This document shows positions 24,636 to 34,653 of a stretch of 64,000 bases of DNA, one piece after another. The stretch spans positions 1 to 64,000 of the forward strand of contig VGXS01000003.1 in the NCBI GenBank assembly GCA_016873225.1, in the 5' to 3' direction. Every line of letters begins with the position of its first letter. Position 1 is the stretch's first letter. The stretch comes from Planctomycetota bacterium. GTDB taxonomy: Bacteria > Planctomycetota > Planctomycetia > Gemmatales > Gemmataceae. The position numbers and the translations under genes were made by a program. The notes beneath the pieces are model-generated. The model was not told the origin of the DNA. It made no database searches and saw only the letters and a list, made by a program, of their open reading frames with translations.

Positions 24636-27614
24636 ATGATTACGCTGCTGCTTGTGACTTCATTACTTGTTACTCCCCTGCAAGGTTCCCAGGAAACATT
24701 CATCCCAAGGGCCCAAGCAACCATGCCGGGTCCAGCCCTGAAGCCCTCCGAAGCGATAGCCCGCATGAAAGTACCGGCGGGGTTTTCAGTCGAGCTTGTC
24801 GCCAGCGAACCCATGATCGTCAATCCCGTGGCGATGTGCTTCGACGAAAAAGGGCGGGTCTGGATCACAGAAAGCCTTGAATATCCAAGGTTTCAGGCCG
24901 GGCCAGGCAGGGATCGTATCAAGGTTCTGGAGGATACCAATGGCGATGGCGTAGCCGACAAGGCGACCGTTTTCGCCGACGGCCTCAACATTCCCTCGGG
25001 CATCGCCATTGGCCACGGGGGAGTTTGGGTCGCGAACGCCCCTGACTTGCTTTTTTACAAGATAGGACCCGACCTGAAGGCCGAGGGAAAGCCCGAGGTT
25101 GTCATCACAGGCTTTGGACGGGATGACACCCATGAACTGCCTAGCGGCCTTTCCTTCGGGCCTGATGGTTGGCTTTACGGCCTCAACGGGGTGTTCAATC
25201 CGAGCACCATCAGGCATCAGGGAAAAGAACATCGATTCACATGCGCCCTATGGCGACTCCATCCACGGTCGAGGGAGTTTGAATTATTCGCCGAAGGCAC
25301 AAGCAATCCCTGGGGCGTCACCTTCGATGACCTTGGAAGCGCCTTTGTTTCGGCCTGTGTCATCGACCACCTTTGGCATCTGGCTGAAAACGCCTACTAC
25401 CACCGTCAAGGCGGGCCGTATCCCCCCCACACCTGGAAATTGGAATCCATCGTCCGTCACAAGCACCAGAAAGCCGCCTATTGCGGGATACACTGGTTCG
25501 ACAGCGACGCCTACCCCGCCCCATATCGTCAAAAACTGTACATGGGCAACATCCACGGTAGCTGCGTCAATTCCGATCGCATCGAGCGGGATGGCAGCAC
25601 ATATTTCGGCAAACCACAGGAGGATTTCCTGACCGCCAATGATGTCTGGTTCATGCCCGTTAGCCAGAAAACAGGCCCAGATGGCTGCCTGTACATCCTT
25701 GACTGGTACGACAGGTATCACTGCTATCAGGATGCCCGGAGGGATCCCGCGGGGATCGACCGCCTGAACGGCCGCCTTTACAGGATCAGGCACCAATCCT
25801 CCCCGAGGGTGGCGGCCAACCTCGACCTTGGGTCGGAAAACGACGAAACCCTGAAAAAAAGGCTTTCCGATGGCAACGGACTGTTCCGCGAAACGGCTTG
25901 CAGGATTCTCGGGGAAAGGTTGGCGGCCGATCCGACGGGGCACAAGACCACGGCCAGTTCCCTTGCCAATATGGTCGACGATAACGGCCTACCGTTGCGG
26001 ACCCGGCTTCTGGCTCTTTGGTCGCTCATTTCCTCAGGTCCCTTGCCCAAGACCGACCATGTGAGGTGGCTGGATTCCACCGAACCATCCATCAGGGCGT
26101 GGGCTGTTCGCGCCGCCGGCAACCAGCGGTCCAAAGATATGGACATTACGAATGCGGTTATCCGGGCGTGCCGGTCCGAACACCCGGATGTCAGGCTCCA
26201 GTGCGCCACGACGCTTGCGAAATTGCCGGGCATTGATCCTTTGCCCCACTGGATGCTGCTGTTGTCCAATTCCTCAGAGGACAAGGTCATTCCCGCGGTC
26301 ATCTGGCAAAACCTCCACAAGAGGCTCGACAACCCGCAATCATGGAAAAACCTGCTTGCGACCAGCCAATTCCAGTCTCCCGCCGGAGTCAAAGGACAAG
26401 GCCGAACCGAATTTCTCAAGCGGTTGTCTGGCGTGGCGATCCCAGGCAAAGGTGTCACTCCGATGATTGCCGATTCCATCGCGGCACGGCTGTTGGACGA
26501 TTCCTGGGATGATTCCGATATCCGGGTGGCTTGGCTCAGGGCCGCCGCCCGTGATGCGAATGAGACATGGAAGAATGCCTTGCTGCCCGTCGCCGTCAAT
26601 ATCGGCTCCAGGGAAAAGGGTGTTCTTGGCGAGGAAGCGGGACTTCTCGCGGCGACCTTGGGGCATGGGCCATCGCTTGATCGGCTTGCCCAACGGTTTG
26701 ACAACCCGGGGGAATCCATCGTGCGCCGGATGGAAGCCCTGCAAGTGTTGATCAAGGCAAATCACGCCAAAACGATCGACCAGGCCACTTCTACGGCCGT
26801 CGACACGAGCCAGCCGGAATCGTTCCGAGCCTCCATCATTTCAGAACTTGGAAAAATCGATCAGGAGTCATTGGGTGAAAAATTGGTCTCGGGCTGGAAA
26901 GCCATGACTCCGTTGCTTCAAGAGCGATGTGTCGACCTGCTGACCCAGAGGGGCGCGTGGTCCGAAACCCTGGTGAAGGCGGTTGAATCGGGAAGTATCA
27001 AGCCCTCCGCCGTTGGAATCAATCAACTTCGAAAACTCCAGGCGATCGCCCCGCCCAAGGTACTGCCAAGGGTCAAGGCGGTCTGGGGCACGGTGCGGGA
27101 TGGACGAAACCCCGCGCGTGAACAGGTTGTCAAGGAAATGTCATCCATGTTGAAAACCGCCAAGGGCGACCCCATGAAAGGGCAAGTGGTATTTGCAAAG
27201 AATTGCGGGGTCTGCCACAAATTGCATGGCGCAGGGCAAGAAGTTGGTCCGGATATCACGAGCAACGGCAGGGCCAGTTTTGAACAACTTTTGTCAAATG
27301 TTTTTGACCCGAGTCTCGTGATTGGATCCGCCTACCAGGCCACAACGGTGGCGACCAAGAAAGGGCGGGTCATCACCGGTTTGGTGGCCGCTGACTCGCC
27401 ATCAAAAATTGTCCTGAAGGTTCAAGGAGGAATGCTGGAAAGCATTTCCAAGGATGATGTCGAGCAGGTTGCCGTCAGTTCGAATTCCTTGATGCCCGAA
27501 GGATTGGAAAAACAGGTGAGCCCCCAGGAACTTGCCGACCTTTTTGCCTACCTCGCATTGGAGAGCCCGCCCGGAACCAACCCAAGCCCAAGGAAAATAC
27601 CGGGAGCCCCCTGA
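24636..27614 (+). CDS. Secreted PVC-type dehydrogenase with HEAT repeats and heme c domain
   Basis: A 992-residue exported protein. The signal peptide (MITLLLVTSLLVTPLQGS) is followed by a beta-propeller sugar-dehydrogenase-like domain (about 45-390) with FDEKGRVWITESLEYP, DTNGDGVADKATVFADGL and PDGCLYILDWYDRYHC, as in the planctomycete putative membrane-bound dehydrogenase family. Residues about 410-800 are helical HEAT-type repeats. A C-terminal cytochrome c domain binds heme through C857-G-V-C860-H861, with Met ligand candidates such as the one in NSLMPEG. The family is abundant in planctomycetes and verrucomicrobia and is thought to oxidise carbohydrates, though I know of no characterised substrate. 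The ATG at 24636 begins the signal peptide. Confidence 0.85.
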   Translation: MITLLLVTSLLVTPLQGSQETFIPRAQATMPGPALKPSEAIARMKVPAGFSVELVASEPMIVNPVAMCFDEKGRVWITESLEYPRFQAGPGRDRIKVLEDTNGDGVADKATVFADGLNIPSGIAIGHGGVWVANAPDLLFYKIGPDLKAEGKPEVVITGFGRDDTHELPSGLSFGPDGWLYGLNGVFNPSTIRHQGKEHRFTCALWRLHPRSREFELFAEGTSNPWGVTFDDLGSAFVSACVIDHLWHLAENAYYHRQGGPYPPHTWKLESIVRHKHQKAAYCGIHWFDSDAYPAPYRQKLYMGNIHGSCVNSDRIERDGSTYFGKPQEDFLTANDVWFMPVSQKTGPDGCLYILDWYDRYHCYQDARRDPAGIDRLNGRLYRIRHQSSPRVAANLDLGSENDETLKKRLSDGNGLFRETACRILGERLAADPTGHKTTASSLANMVDDNGLPLRTRLLALWSLISSGPLPKTDHVRWLDSTEPSIRAWAVRAAGNQRSKDMDITNAVIRACRSEHPDVRLQCATTLAKLPGIDPLPHWMLLLSNSSEDKVIPAVIWQNLHKRLDNPQSWKNLLATSQFQSPAGVKGQGRTEFLKRLSGVAIPGKGVTPMIADSIAARLLDDSWDDSDIRVAWLRAAARDANETWKNALLPVAVNIGSREKGVLGEEAGLLAATLGHGPSLDRLAQRFDNPGESIVRRMEALQVLIKANHAKTIDQATSTAVDTSQPESFRASIISELGKIDQESLGEKLVSGWKAMTPLLQERCVDLLTQRGAWSETLVKAVESGSIKPSAVGINQLRKLQAIAPPKVLPRVKAVWGTVRDGRNPAREQVVKEMSSMLKTAKGDPMKGQVVFAKNCGVCHKLHGAGQEVGPDITSNGRASFEQLLSNVFDPSLVIGSAYQATTVATKKGRVITGLVAADSPSKIVLKVQGGMLESISKDDVEQVAVSSNSLMPEGLEKQVSPQELADLFAYLALESPPGTNPSPRKIPGAP

Positions 27615-27693
27615 ATTCCGCCCGGGGCTAACCATCGACTCGCTTCAATCAGCCTTAAAAAATTGAAACCAGTCTCATGCGTGGCATCTCTTC

Positions 27694-27723
27694 TTGAAGG
27701 GACCGGGGCCAAATCGTTATTAT
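27694..27723 (+). promoter_or_regulatory. Possible promoter of gltB
   Basis: TTGAAG (27694-27699), an 18-bp spacer, and TATTAT (27718-27723, five of six matches to TATAAT) lie 85 bp upstream of the gltB start, in a 193-bp gap after the PVC dehydrogenase gene. Matches to the -35 consensus are only moderate. Confidence 0.35.
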
Positions 27724-27807
27724 TCATTGGTTTTCTTGGCCAGATCCTGCGGACACGCGTTCCTCCCGCGCCATTGATCCCCCACTTGAATGGGGAAGGA
27801 TAAGACA

Positions 27808-30800
27808 ATGTTCGATGGACGCCAGATAGTATCTTCAAGATCCCTTCTCTACACGGATATCGTTGGCAAAGATGCCTGCGGTATCGGTGGCATCGCCACA
27901 TCCGACGGATCCCAGCATCATGAGGTCGTGGCAAAAGCCCTTGGCGCTCTCAGGGCCATGGAACACCGTGGCGGGATTTGCGGTGAAAGCGGGGATGGCA
28001 CAGGCCTCACCTGCCAAATGCCCCGCCAATTCTTTCATGAGCAGGCCCGGAAGCTTTTCCCGGACAAATGCGGCGACCTCTTTGATAACACGACCTTGGT
28101 CGTTGGCTCCCTCTTCATTTTCGAGAAGGATGAATCGGCCAGGAAAAAGGCCCTCTCCTTGGCTGAGAAAATCATCCGTTTGCCTGGCCTGAAGTTTCTC
28201 GGCACCCGAGAAGTTCCGGTCCGCGACCAAGCGATCCCCCAGTCGGTCGCCGAATCGAGGCCGGCCATTCTCCAAATGATCTTTTCGTTCAATGGCAAGG
28301 GCCAAAAGATCGAGCGCGACCTCCTTCGTTGCCGGTTGCAATTGCGGCAGGCCTATGTCGAGGCCGGCCTGACCGTGGCTGTGACCTCGCTCTCCACCAA
28401 GCTCGTGAGCTACAAGGGCTTGCTCACAAGCCCGCATTTCACCGACTATTACGACGACCTGCTCAATCCGGAATTCAAGTCGGGCATCGCGATATTCCAC
28501 AGGCGCTACAGCACCAACACTTATCCCAATTGGGCCCTGGCCCAACCGTTCCGGATGCTCTGCCACAACGGCGAAATCAACACCATCAAGACCAACAAGA
28601 ACGCCGTGGCCGCCTACTCCCGCGGAATTGTGCCGCGTCCGCCCGGAAACGACATCCTGACCCCAGGAATGAGCGATTCCGCCGCTTTGGACGAATGGGT
28701 TGAACACCTTGTGCTTGAAAAGGATTGGTCGCTTCTTCGGGCGCTGCGCCTGACCATTCCCCCGGCCTTCGAGGGCGAACCGGACCTTTGGGGCCAGGAT
28801 GCCGTCGACCTCCTTGTTTACTGCCGCAGGGCGTTTGGAAGCCTGTGCGCGTGGGATGGTCCGGCCGGGATCATCGCCACCGACGGCGATGTGCTCGCCG
28901 GTCTGGTCGACCGCATGGGCCTTCGCCCTGTCCGATGGTGCAGCGACGAGCGAGGCTGGCTTTACATCGGCAGTGAGTCGGGCGTCTTCGGGCTGGATCC
29001 CGACACGATCGTGGCCAGTGGCCAACTCCAACCGGGACAGATGATCGCCCTCGACACGCTGACCGGTTCCCGGATGGACAGCTATCAGGTCATGAACGCG
29101 ATCGTGGAGGAGAATCGACGGGAAACTGGCGTCAACCTACACGAATTGAACCAGAACCAGATCATCGTTCCCGAGTCGTTCGATTACGGTTCGCAGATTG
29201 AGGATCAGGTCAGTTCCCTCCTGGCGGCAAAATCATGGACCCTCGACCACTTGCTCCAAGCCCATGGCTGGGAGTTTGAAAGGGCCGTTTTTGTCAAGGA
29301 CATGGCCAAGCTCAAGAAGGAACCACTGAGTTCCATGGGGTTCGACCGCGTTCTCACGGTATTCAGCCAGCAACACCAGACATTGTTCAAGTACCTTCAG
29401 CAAACATTCGCCGAGGTGACCAACCCACCGATCGATCCATACCGTGAGGGCGGCGCCATGTCCCTCACCACCTACCTCGGCCGATCTCCAGTCCATTTCA
29501 AGGGCACCGACGGCGAGGTTCCCTGCCGGCAAATGGAACTCTCCTCGCCCATCCTTTCGGATGCGGCCGTGGAGGAAATCCTCAGGCACGAGGTGCTTGG
29601 ATTCAGGACCCTTTCCATTGTTTATTCCCTCGATGGTGGAGCGAACGCGCTTCGTGAAAGCCTCAACCGCTTGCGCCTTGAAGCCGAATTGGCCGTGTCG
29701 GACGGATTCAATGTCCTGTGCCTCTCGGACAAGGACGCCTTTTCCAACGGAACCGTGCCGATTCCGTCATTGCTCGCCCTTTCGGCAATCCACACCCACC
29801 TTTGCGACAAGGGACTCCGCGAGAGATGCAGCCTGGTCGTGCAGGCCGGCGACATCCAGGAAGGACACGACATCGCCTGCCTGGTGAGTTTCGGCGCGGA
29901 TGCCACGCATCCCTACCTGATGCTCAGGCTCATCAGGAACGGGTTGACCTTCAAGGATCCCGACACCAAGCAGGAATGGACGCTATCAGGTCGTGAATGC
30001 CTGGAGAACCTGTTCGCGGCATTGGAAGACACCTTCAAGAAGGTGATCAGCAAGATGGGCATCACGACGGCGGAAGGCTACCGGGGCGCCCTGCTATTCG
30101 AAGCCGTTGGATTCGGCCCGGAACTCATGGCATACCTTGGCCATCTTCCGTCGCGCATTGGAGGAATCAACCTTCAGCATGTCGTGGAAGACAGCGCCTA
30201 CCGGCTGCAGCGCACCGAGAACATGCAGGTTCTCGGGCGTAACCGTGACTATCACGCCTTCAACGCCAAGGTTCGCATGGCCCTCAGGAAGGCTTCCGTC
30301 GCCGGGTCCGCCGCGGGATCAGACAACGACTCCTCCGACAGCAATGACAGGCAATCCAACAGGAAATCCGACGAATCAGGCGGGGAATCCGCCTACATGA
30401 CAGGTGATAAACCGATACTCAGCACGGAGTACCGGGACTTCAGCCAGATGATCACCACGCGCACCCCCACAGTGTTGCGGGACCTCTTCTCAATCAGGCA
30501 TGCCGCGAAACCCCTGCCCGTCGAGGAGGTTCAAACGGCCCTGAACCTTGTCCAAAGCCACTTCCGTGGCGCCGCCATGAGCCATGGGGCGCTCACGCGC
30601 AGCTCACATCAGGACATCGCCGCGGCGCTGAATGAGCTTGGTGGAATGAGCAACTCCGGCGAAGGAGGCGAGGCGCGATTCCGCAATGATGTGCCGGAAA
30701 AGGCATGGTCGGATTTCTGGGCCAAAACCATCGAGGAGCGAAAGGCGGATCCCAAGGAATTCGCGCTTCATGGCGACCTCCTCAAGAGCCGCCTACGCAG

Positions 30801-32538
30801 CAAGATCCGCCAGATCGCCTCCGGAAGATTCGGCGTGGACGCCGAGTACCTGGTCAACGGCGAGGAAATGCAAATCAAGATGGCCCAAGGCGCCAAGCCC
30901 GGCGAAGGCGGCCAGTTGATGGGCAAAAAAGTCACATCCGAGATCGCGGAAATACGCTACGGAAAGCCAGGCAACGACCTGATTTCCCCCCCACCGCACC
31001 ATGACATCTACTCCATCGAGGATCTTGCCCAACTCATTCATGACCTCAAGGCGGTCAATCCGGGCAAACCCGTCAGCGTGAAGCTTGTCGCCGTCGACAA
31101 TGTCGGCACCATCGCGGTCGGCGTCGCCAAGGCGGGGGCTGACATCATCGAGATCGACGGAATCGGCGGCGGCACGGGCGCGGCCATGGTTTCCTCCAAG
31201 GAGCATGCCGGCCTTCCGAGCGAAATGGGACTCTCCGAGGCCCATCAGGCCCTTGTCGCCAACGGTCTGAGGCGATCGGTCCGACTCAGGGTTGGCGGCG
31301 GCATCAAGAACGGACTGGATGTCATCAAGTACGCTTGCCTGGGAGCGGAAGAATTCAGCTTCGGACAGGCTCTGATGGTTTCGGTAGGCTGCATCGTCTG
31401 CAAGTCATGCCACATTCCCAACTGCCCCACCGGCATCACGGGCACCCAAGGCGAGTACAAGGGGCACGCGGAGCACACCAAGACTTATCTCCTGAACCTG
31501 GGCGAGGAGGTTCGCCAGGAATTGGCAAGGATGGGCTTCCGTCACATCAACGAAATTGCCGGCCGAGTTGATCTCCTTGAGAGGATACCGATGCCTGGTA
31601 GCCGGTCGGAACTACTCGACCTTGCCCGTTTCATGCATCCCGACATGGCTGTTCCGGTTCTGCATGAGAGTTTCCCGGAACTTTACCGCGGGGTTTGCGC
31701 CAAGCCTGCCACTTCTTCCCAATCCTTGAACGAGCGAATCGTCGAGGCGGCCAGGGACGCAATCGAAACCGGGCAAATCAGCGACCTCATGTTCAGGATC
31801 AGAAACAGCGACAGGTCAGTCGGGGCAACCGCGGCAGGATTGATTGTCAAGCTTTATGGCCGTGAAGGATTGCCCAAGGGCAAGCGGATCAAGGTTCGCT
31901 TTGATGGCGAAGCGGGTCAAAGCTTCGGCGCTTGGTGCGTTCAGGGGCTCGACCTCGAGTTGAGAGGCTTCGCGCAGGACGGCATCGCCAAGGGAATGAG
32001 TGGCGGAACGGTGGCGGTATGCCTGCCCCAGCAGAATTCCTCCGGAAAAGCGGAGATTCAAAGCCTTGCAGGAAACAATGTGGGGTATGGCGCCACGGGT
32101 GGAACGATCCTGATTGCTGGCCGGGCGGGACACCGCCTCGGCATTCGGAACTCCGGGGCGACGATAGTTGCCGAGGCGGCGGGAAAATACGCCTGTGAAT
32201 ACCAGACCCGTGGCCGGGTGATCATCCTTGGACCGATTGAAAATGAAATCGGCTCGGGAATGACGGGAGGTGAACTGTTCGTTTTTGATCCTGAAAGCGA
32301 GGTCCCAGCCAAGCTGCACAGCAGGAGTGTCGCGGCGGTGGAATGCACCTATGTCGATTTTGAATGGATCCACCCCCAGATCATCAGCTTCCATTCCCGC
32401 ACGGGAAGCCGGGTGGCTGAATCGATCCTCAAGAACTGGAACGAAATTCGTCGCAGCCGGCGAATCAGGAAAATCGTTCCACTGGCGGTGGCCCGGAAGG
32501 CGGAAGACTTCACGGCCGCTGGTTCCAACGCCGGCTAA
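27808..32538 (+). CDS. gltB: Glutamate synthase, large (alpha) subunit or ferredoxin-type
   Basis: A 1576-residue cytoplasmic enzyme making glutamate from glutamine and 2-oxoglutarate. The N-terminal amidotransferase nucleophile is Cys24 in DACGIGG, implying removal of a 23-residue propeptide. The FMN domain carries GGGTGAAMVSSKEHAGLP, and the 3Fe-4S site is C-x5-C-H-x3-C in VCKSCHIPNCPTGITG. The C-terminal GXGXG beta-helix ends the protein. A low-complexity Ser/Asp/Asn linker (about 835-865) separates the central domains. The ATG at 27808 has AAGGA 7 nt upstream, preferred over ATG 27790. No gltD follows, so it may work with ferredoxin or a distant small subunit. Confidence 0.96.
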   Translation: MFDGRQIVSSRSLLYTDIVGKDACGIGGIATSDGSQHHEVVAKALGALRAMEHRGGICGESGDGTGLTCQMPRQFFHEQARKLFPDKCGDLFDNTTLVVGSLFIFEKDESARKKALSLAEKIIRLPGLKFLGTREVPVRDQAIPQSVAESRPAILQMIFSFNGKGQKIERDLLRCRLQLRQAYVEAGLTVAVTSLSTKLVSYKGLLTSPHFTDYYDDLLNPEFKSGIAIFHRRYSTNTYPNWALAQPFRMLCHNGEINTIKTNKNAVAAYSRGIVPRPPGNDILTPGMSDSAALDEWVEHLVLEKDWSLLRALRLTIPPAFEGEPDLWGQDAVDLLVYCRRAFGSLCAWDGPAGIIATDGDVLAGLVDRMGLRPVRWCSDERGWLYIGSESGVFGLDPDTIVASGQLQPGQMIALDTLTGSRMDSYQVMNAIVEENRRETGVNLHELNQNQIIVPESFDYGSQIEDQVSSLLAAKSWTLDHLLQAHGWEFERAVFVKDMAKLKKEPLSSMGFDRVLTVFSQQHQTLFKYLQQTFAEVTNPPIDPYREGGAMSLTTYLGRSPVHFKGTDGEVPCRQMELSSPILSDAAVEEILRHEVLGFRTLSIVYSLDGGANALRESLNRLRLEAELAVSDGFNVLCLSDKDAFSNGTVPIPSLLALSAIHTHLCDKGLRERCSLVVQAGDIQEGHDIACLVSFGADATHPYLMLRLIRNGLTFKDPDTKQEWTLSGRECLENLFAALEDTFKKVISKMGITTAEGYRGALLFEAVGFGPELMAYLGHLPSRIGGINLQHVVEDSAYRLQRTENMQVLGRNRDYHAFNAKVRMALRKASVAGSAAGSDNDSSDSNDRQSNRKSDESGGESAYMTGDKPILSTEYRDFSQMITTRTPTVLRDLFSIRHAAKPLPVEEVQTALNLVQSHFRGAAMSHGALTRSSHQDIAAALNELGGMSNSGEGGEARFRNDVPEKAWSDFWAKTIEERKADPKEFALHGDLLKSRLRSKIRQIASGRFGVDAEYLVNGEEMQIKMAQGAKPGEGGQLMGKKVTSEIAEIRYGKPGNDLISPPPHHDIYSIEDLAQLIHDLKAVNPGKPVSVKLVAVDNVGTIAVGVAKAGADIIEIDGIGGGTGAAMVSSKEHAGLPSEMGLSEAHQALVANGLRRSVRLRVGGGIKNGLDVIKYACLGAEEFSFGQALMVSVGCIVCKSCHIPNCPTGITGTQGEYKGHAEHTKTYLLNLGEEVRQELARMGFRHINEIAGRVDLLERIPMPGSRSELLDLARFMHPDMAVPVLHESFPELYRGVCAKPATSSQSLNERIVEAARDAIETGQISDLMFRIRNSDRSVGATAAGLIVKLYGREGLPKGKRIKVRFDGEAGQSFGAWCVQGLDLELRGFAQDGIAKGMSGGTVAVCLPQQNSSGKAEIQSLAGNNVGYGATGGTILIAGRAGHRLGIRNSGATIVAEAAGKYACEYQTRGRVIILGPIENEIGSGMTGGELFVFDPESEVPAKLHSRSVAAVECTYVDFEWIHPQIISFHSRTGSRVAESILKNWNEIRRSRRIRKIVPLAVARKAEDFTAAGSNAG

Positions 32539-32550
32539 ACGACCCAACTC

Positions 32551-32602
32551 ATGAAAAAGGGCTGGGGCCGGGATAATTGTCCCGGCCCCAGCCCTTTTTC
32601 AT
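32551..32602. terminator. Perfect 22-bp bidirectional terminator
   Basis: Two exact inverted 22-mers, 32551-32572 and 32581-32602, enclose an 8-nt loop. The core is GC-rich (GGGCTGGGGCCGGG) and edged by A5 on one side and T5 on the other, so a hairpin plus T tract forms on both strands. It lies between the convergent gltB and TPR genes, 12 bp after the gltB stop. Confidence 0.9.
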
Positions 32603-32624
32603 GCCGCGCGCATCAAATCGCGGA

Positions 32625-33872
32625 CTATTTCAAAGCCTTGACTTTCTTCTCAACCTCGGTCTTCTTGGCCTGATCCCGCCGGCTTGCCGAGGCCATTTCA
32701 ATGCCTTCGAGATAGGCCTTTCGGGCCTCGTCCTTCCTGCCTAGGGCGGCAAGAACATCTCCAAGGTGGTCGTATATCTCAAGGTTCAATCCACCTTCCA
32801 TCCGCGAGGCGGCAAGAAGCGGCTTGAGGGCCTCCTCATTCTTTCCTTTCCGGTGAAGGACCCAACCCAGGCTGTCGAGATAGGAAGCGTTGTCGTCAGG
32901 CGCATCATCGCCTGACTTTTCATTGGTTTTCAGCCTGAGTTTGCGATCCTCCTCGATGGCCTTGCGGATCATCTGCTCGCACTTCTCGAGGTTCTTGTTG
33001 TTGTCGGCCCAAATGTATCCAAGGTCGTTGTTGTATGTGGGGTTGCCAGGCTCCTTCTTGAGCAACTGCTCAAGGATGGTGGTGGCCTCGTCAACTTTCT
33101 TCATCTCCATCAGCACGCCGGTCATCGAATAGCGAAGGTCGTCGATGATCTCGACTTTTTGCTCCTTGTCCTTGATCTCCTCGTCATTGTCAACGAGGTC
33201 GATGAGGGCCTGGTAGGCCTTGAGGGTTTCCTCGAGTTTGCCCGCTTCCCTGAGGAGCCGGCAGCGAAGGTCGGCGGCGCCGATCGGCCTCAATGCCTTG
33301 CCCCGCTCGAGTCGCTTGAGAACTTGCTCGGCTTTTTCCAAGTTTCCCTGGCGGGCCTGGCACATCAGCAGCCTGCGAAGGACATTTGACTGGGCCTTTT
33401 TGATCAACCCTTCCTCGTCCGCCGATTCCGGCAGGTTGAGATCCAGCAATTCCTGGCAGGCCTTCTCGCACTCGGCGAACCGACCCACCTCGTAGAGGTT
33501 GAAAATAAGGGCATTATACCCTTGGAGTATCTTGCTTGGGCTTTGAAGTTCAAGGGACTGCGTGATGTGGTCGCGCAGGAACTTCGCGCCCGCGTCATTA
33601 CGCCTGAGATGGAAGGCGGCCCTTCCCAGGACATACAAGGCGTTTGTGTTCAGCTTTTCCGGGCCATCCGTTTTCCTGTCAAGAAGGTCAATCGCCGCGT
33701 CCACAACCCGCTTGCCCGCTTCCCTGTTGGTGATCAGGTTGCGGTAGCCGGAACGAATCGCTTCCGTTCCCGTGAGGCGGTTCAACTCTGTCACCTGACG
33801 GGTGACATCGCCCGCTTGGGACGCCTGTCCCATCACCATCATCAGGGACAACATCCATGTCGCGTTCATCAT
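32625..33872 (-). CDS. Secreted TPR-repeat protein
   Basis: A 415-residue protein with a signal peptide (MLSLMMVMGQASQA) and at least six tetratricopeptide-like repeats. Recognisable units include the ones near 170-205, 245-290 (with NPTYNNDLGYIWAD) and 325-395 (with LDSLGWVLHRKGKNEEAL). The charged C-terminus ends in a Lys-rich helix. The ATG at 33872 has AGGAG 7 nt upstream; the frame extends to 33899 without support. It probably acts in the periplasm as a scaffold; no partner is evident. Confidence 0.8.
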   Translation of the reverse strand: MMNATWMLSLMMVMGQASQAGDVTRQVTELNRLTGTEAIRSGYRNLITNREAGKRVVDAAIDLLDRKTDGPEKLNTNALYVLGRAAFHLRRNDAGAKFLRDHITQSLELQSPSKILQGYNALIFNLYEVGRFAECEKACQELLDLNLPESADEEGLIKKAQSNVLRRLLMCQARQGNLEKAEQVLKRLERGKALRPIGAADLRCRLLREAGKLEETLKAYQALIDLVDNDEEIKDKEQKVEIIDDLRYSMTGVLMEMKKVDEATTILEQLLKKEPGNPTYNNDLGYIWADNNKNLEKCEQMIRKAIEEDRKLRLKTNEKSGDDAPDDNASYLDSLGWVLHRKGKNEEALKPLLAASRMEGGLNLEIYDHLGDVLAALGRKDEARKAYLEGIEMASASRRDQAKKTEVEKKVKALK

Positions 33873-33974
33873 ATGATTGCTCCTGGGCCCGTTTCCCAAA
33901 CCCGATTGGCATGTTCCGTCACGACACTAACCTAATATGGCCTTGAATGCCATTCGATTGGCCTGCCGGTGCGA

Positions 33975-34229
33975 TTAGCGCACCGGGGTGCAACCGGGCG
34001 GGCAAGCGACGGAAGCGGGGGGCGGGCAGTATGGTGCCGCCGTGTAGGCGGGTGCCGAATAAGCCGGTGGCGGACAATAGGAAGGGGCCGGCTGGGCGTA
34101 TGCGGATGGTTGTGTTTGGTGGGGCCCGTAATTCCGTTCACAGTACTTGTGGCAAGCCGTGTGACATCCAAAGACGGATCCAAAACCCAAGAAAGCGGCA
34201 CAGGCCGGGAACAATCGACGAATCAACAT
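33975..34229 (-). CDS. Small Cys- and Pro-rich lipoprotein
   Basis: An 84-residue protein. A hydrophobic lead ends in FGSVFG-Cys, a good lipobox, with the lipidated Cys at about residue 22. The mature part starts with three more Cys (CHTACHKYC) and then becomes a low-complexity run of Pro, Ala and Tyr with CPPPA and CPPGC repeats. GGAGG is 5 nt before the ATG at 34229. Such small proline-rich lipoproteins are frequent in planctomycetes. It may be a surface spacer or metal-binding coat; nothing more can be said. Confidence 0.6.
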   Translation of the reverse strand: MLIRRLFPACAAFLGFGSVFGCHTACHKYCERNYGPHQTQPSAYAQPAPSYCPPPAYSAPAYTAAPYCPPPASVACPPGCTPVR

Positions 34230-34653
34230 GACAACCTCCAAGTCGCATGGGATTTCAGCGAAGCGAGGAGGGCCTTAAACAATCAAACTCGGCAGAATCA
34301 AGCCCCACCTTGAATCCGGGAAGAATGCGCAAGGTTTGCCGGCGCACAGGTAGGATTCATTTGTCCAACAACATTCAAATTTTTGGGAAAAACACAGGAC
34401 CCTTGGCAGAGTACTCGGTTTCTGGCTCGCAAGGTCGAATGTGTTAATTACAGCTGAATTTGGGTCAATTCGCTGCGGAATCGCCCGGGAGGATGGGCAC
34501 TCACTTCAGCTTGCGGGGAACTGAATCGCATATCGGTTTTGTAATCTTGGATTCCGCTGGCAAACCGGTATCAAACCCATGGTGGACTTGGGGATAGCCG
34601 CACGGGGCAATCCCCTCCGACTGATCAAGAGGCCCAAGGAATCCGCTCCCACC
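34230..34653. other. Intergenic region between the lipoprotein gene and carB, no gene seen
   Basis: This 424-bp stretch lies between divergent genes and should hold both promoters. A -10-like TGTAAT occurs at 34540-34545 on the + strand without a convincing -35 box. Open frames in it are short and without homology or ribosome-binding sites; one runs into carB from ATG 34579. No RNA gene or strong hairpin was recognised. Confidence 0.5.
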
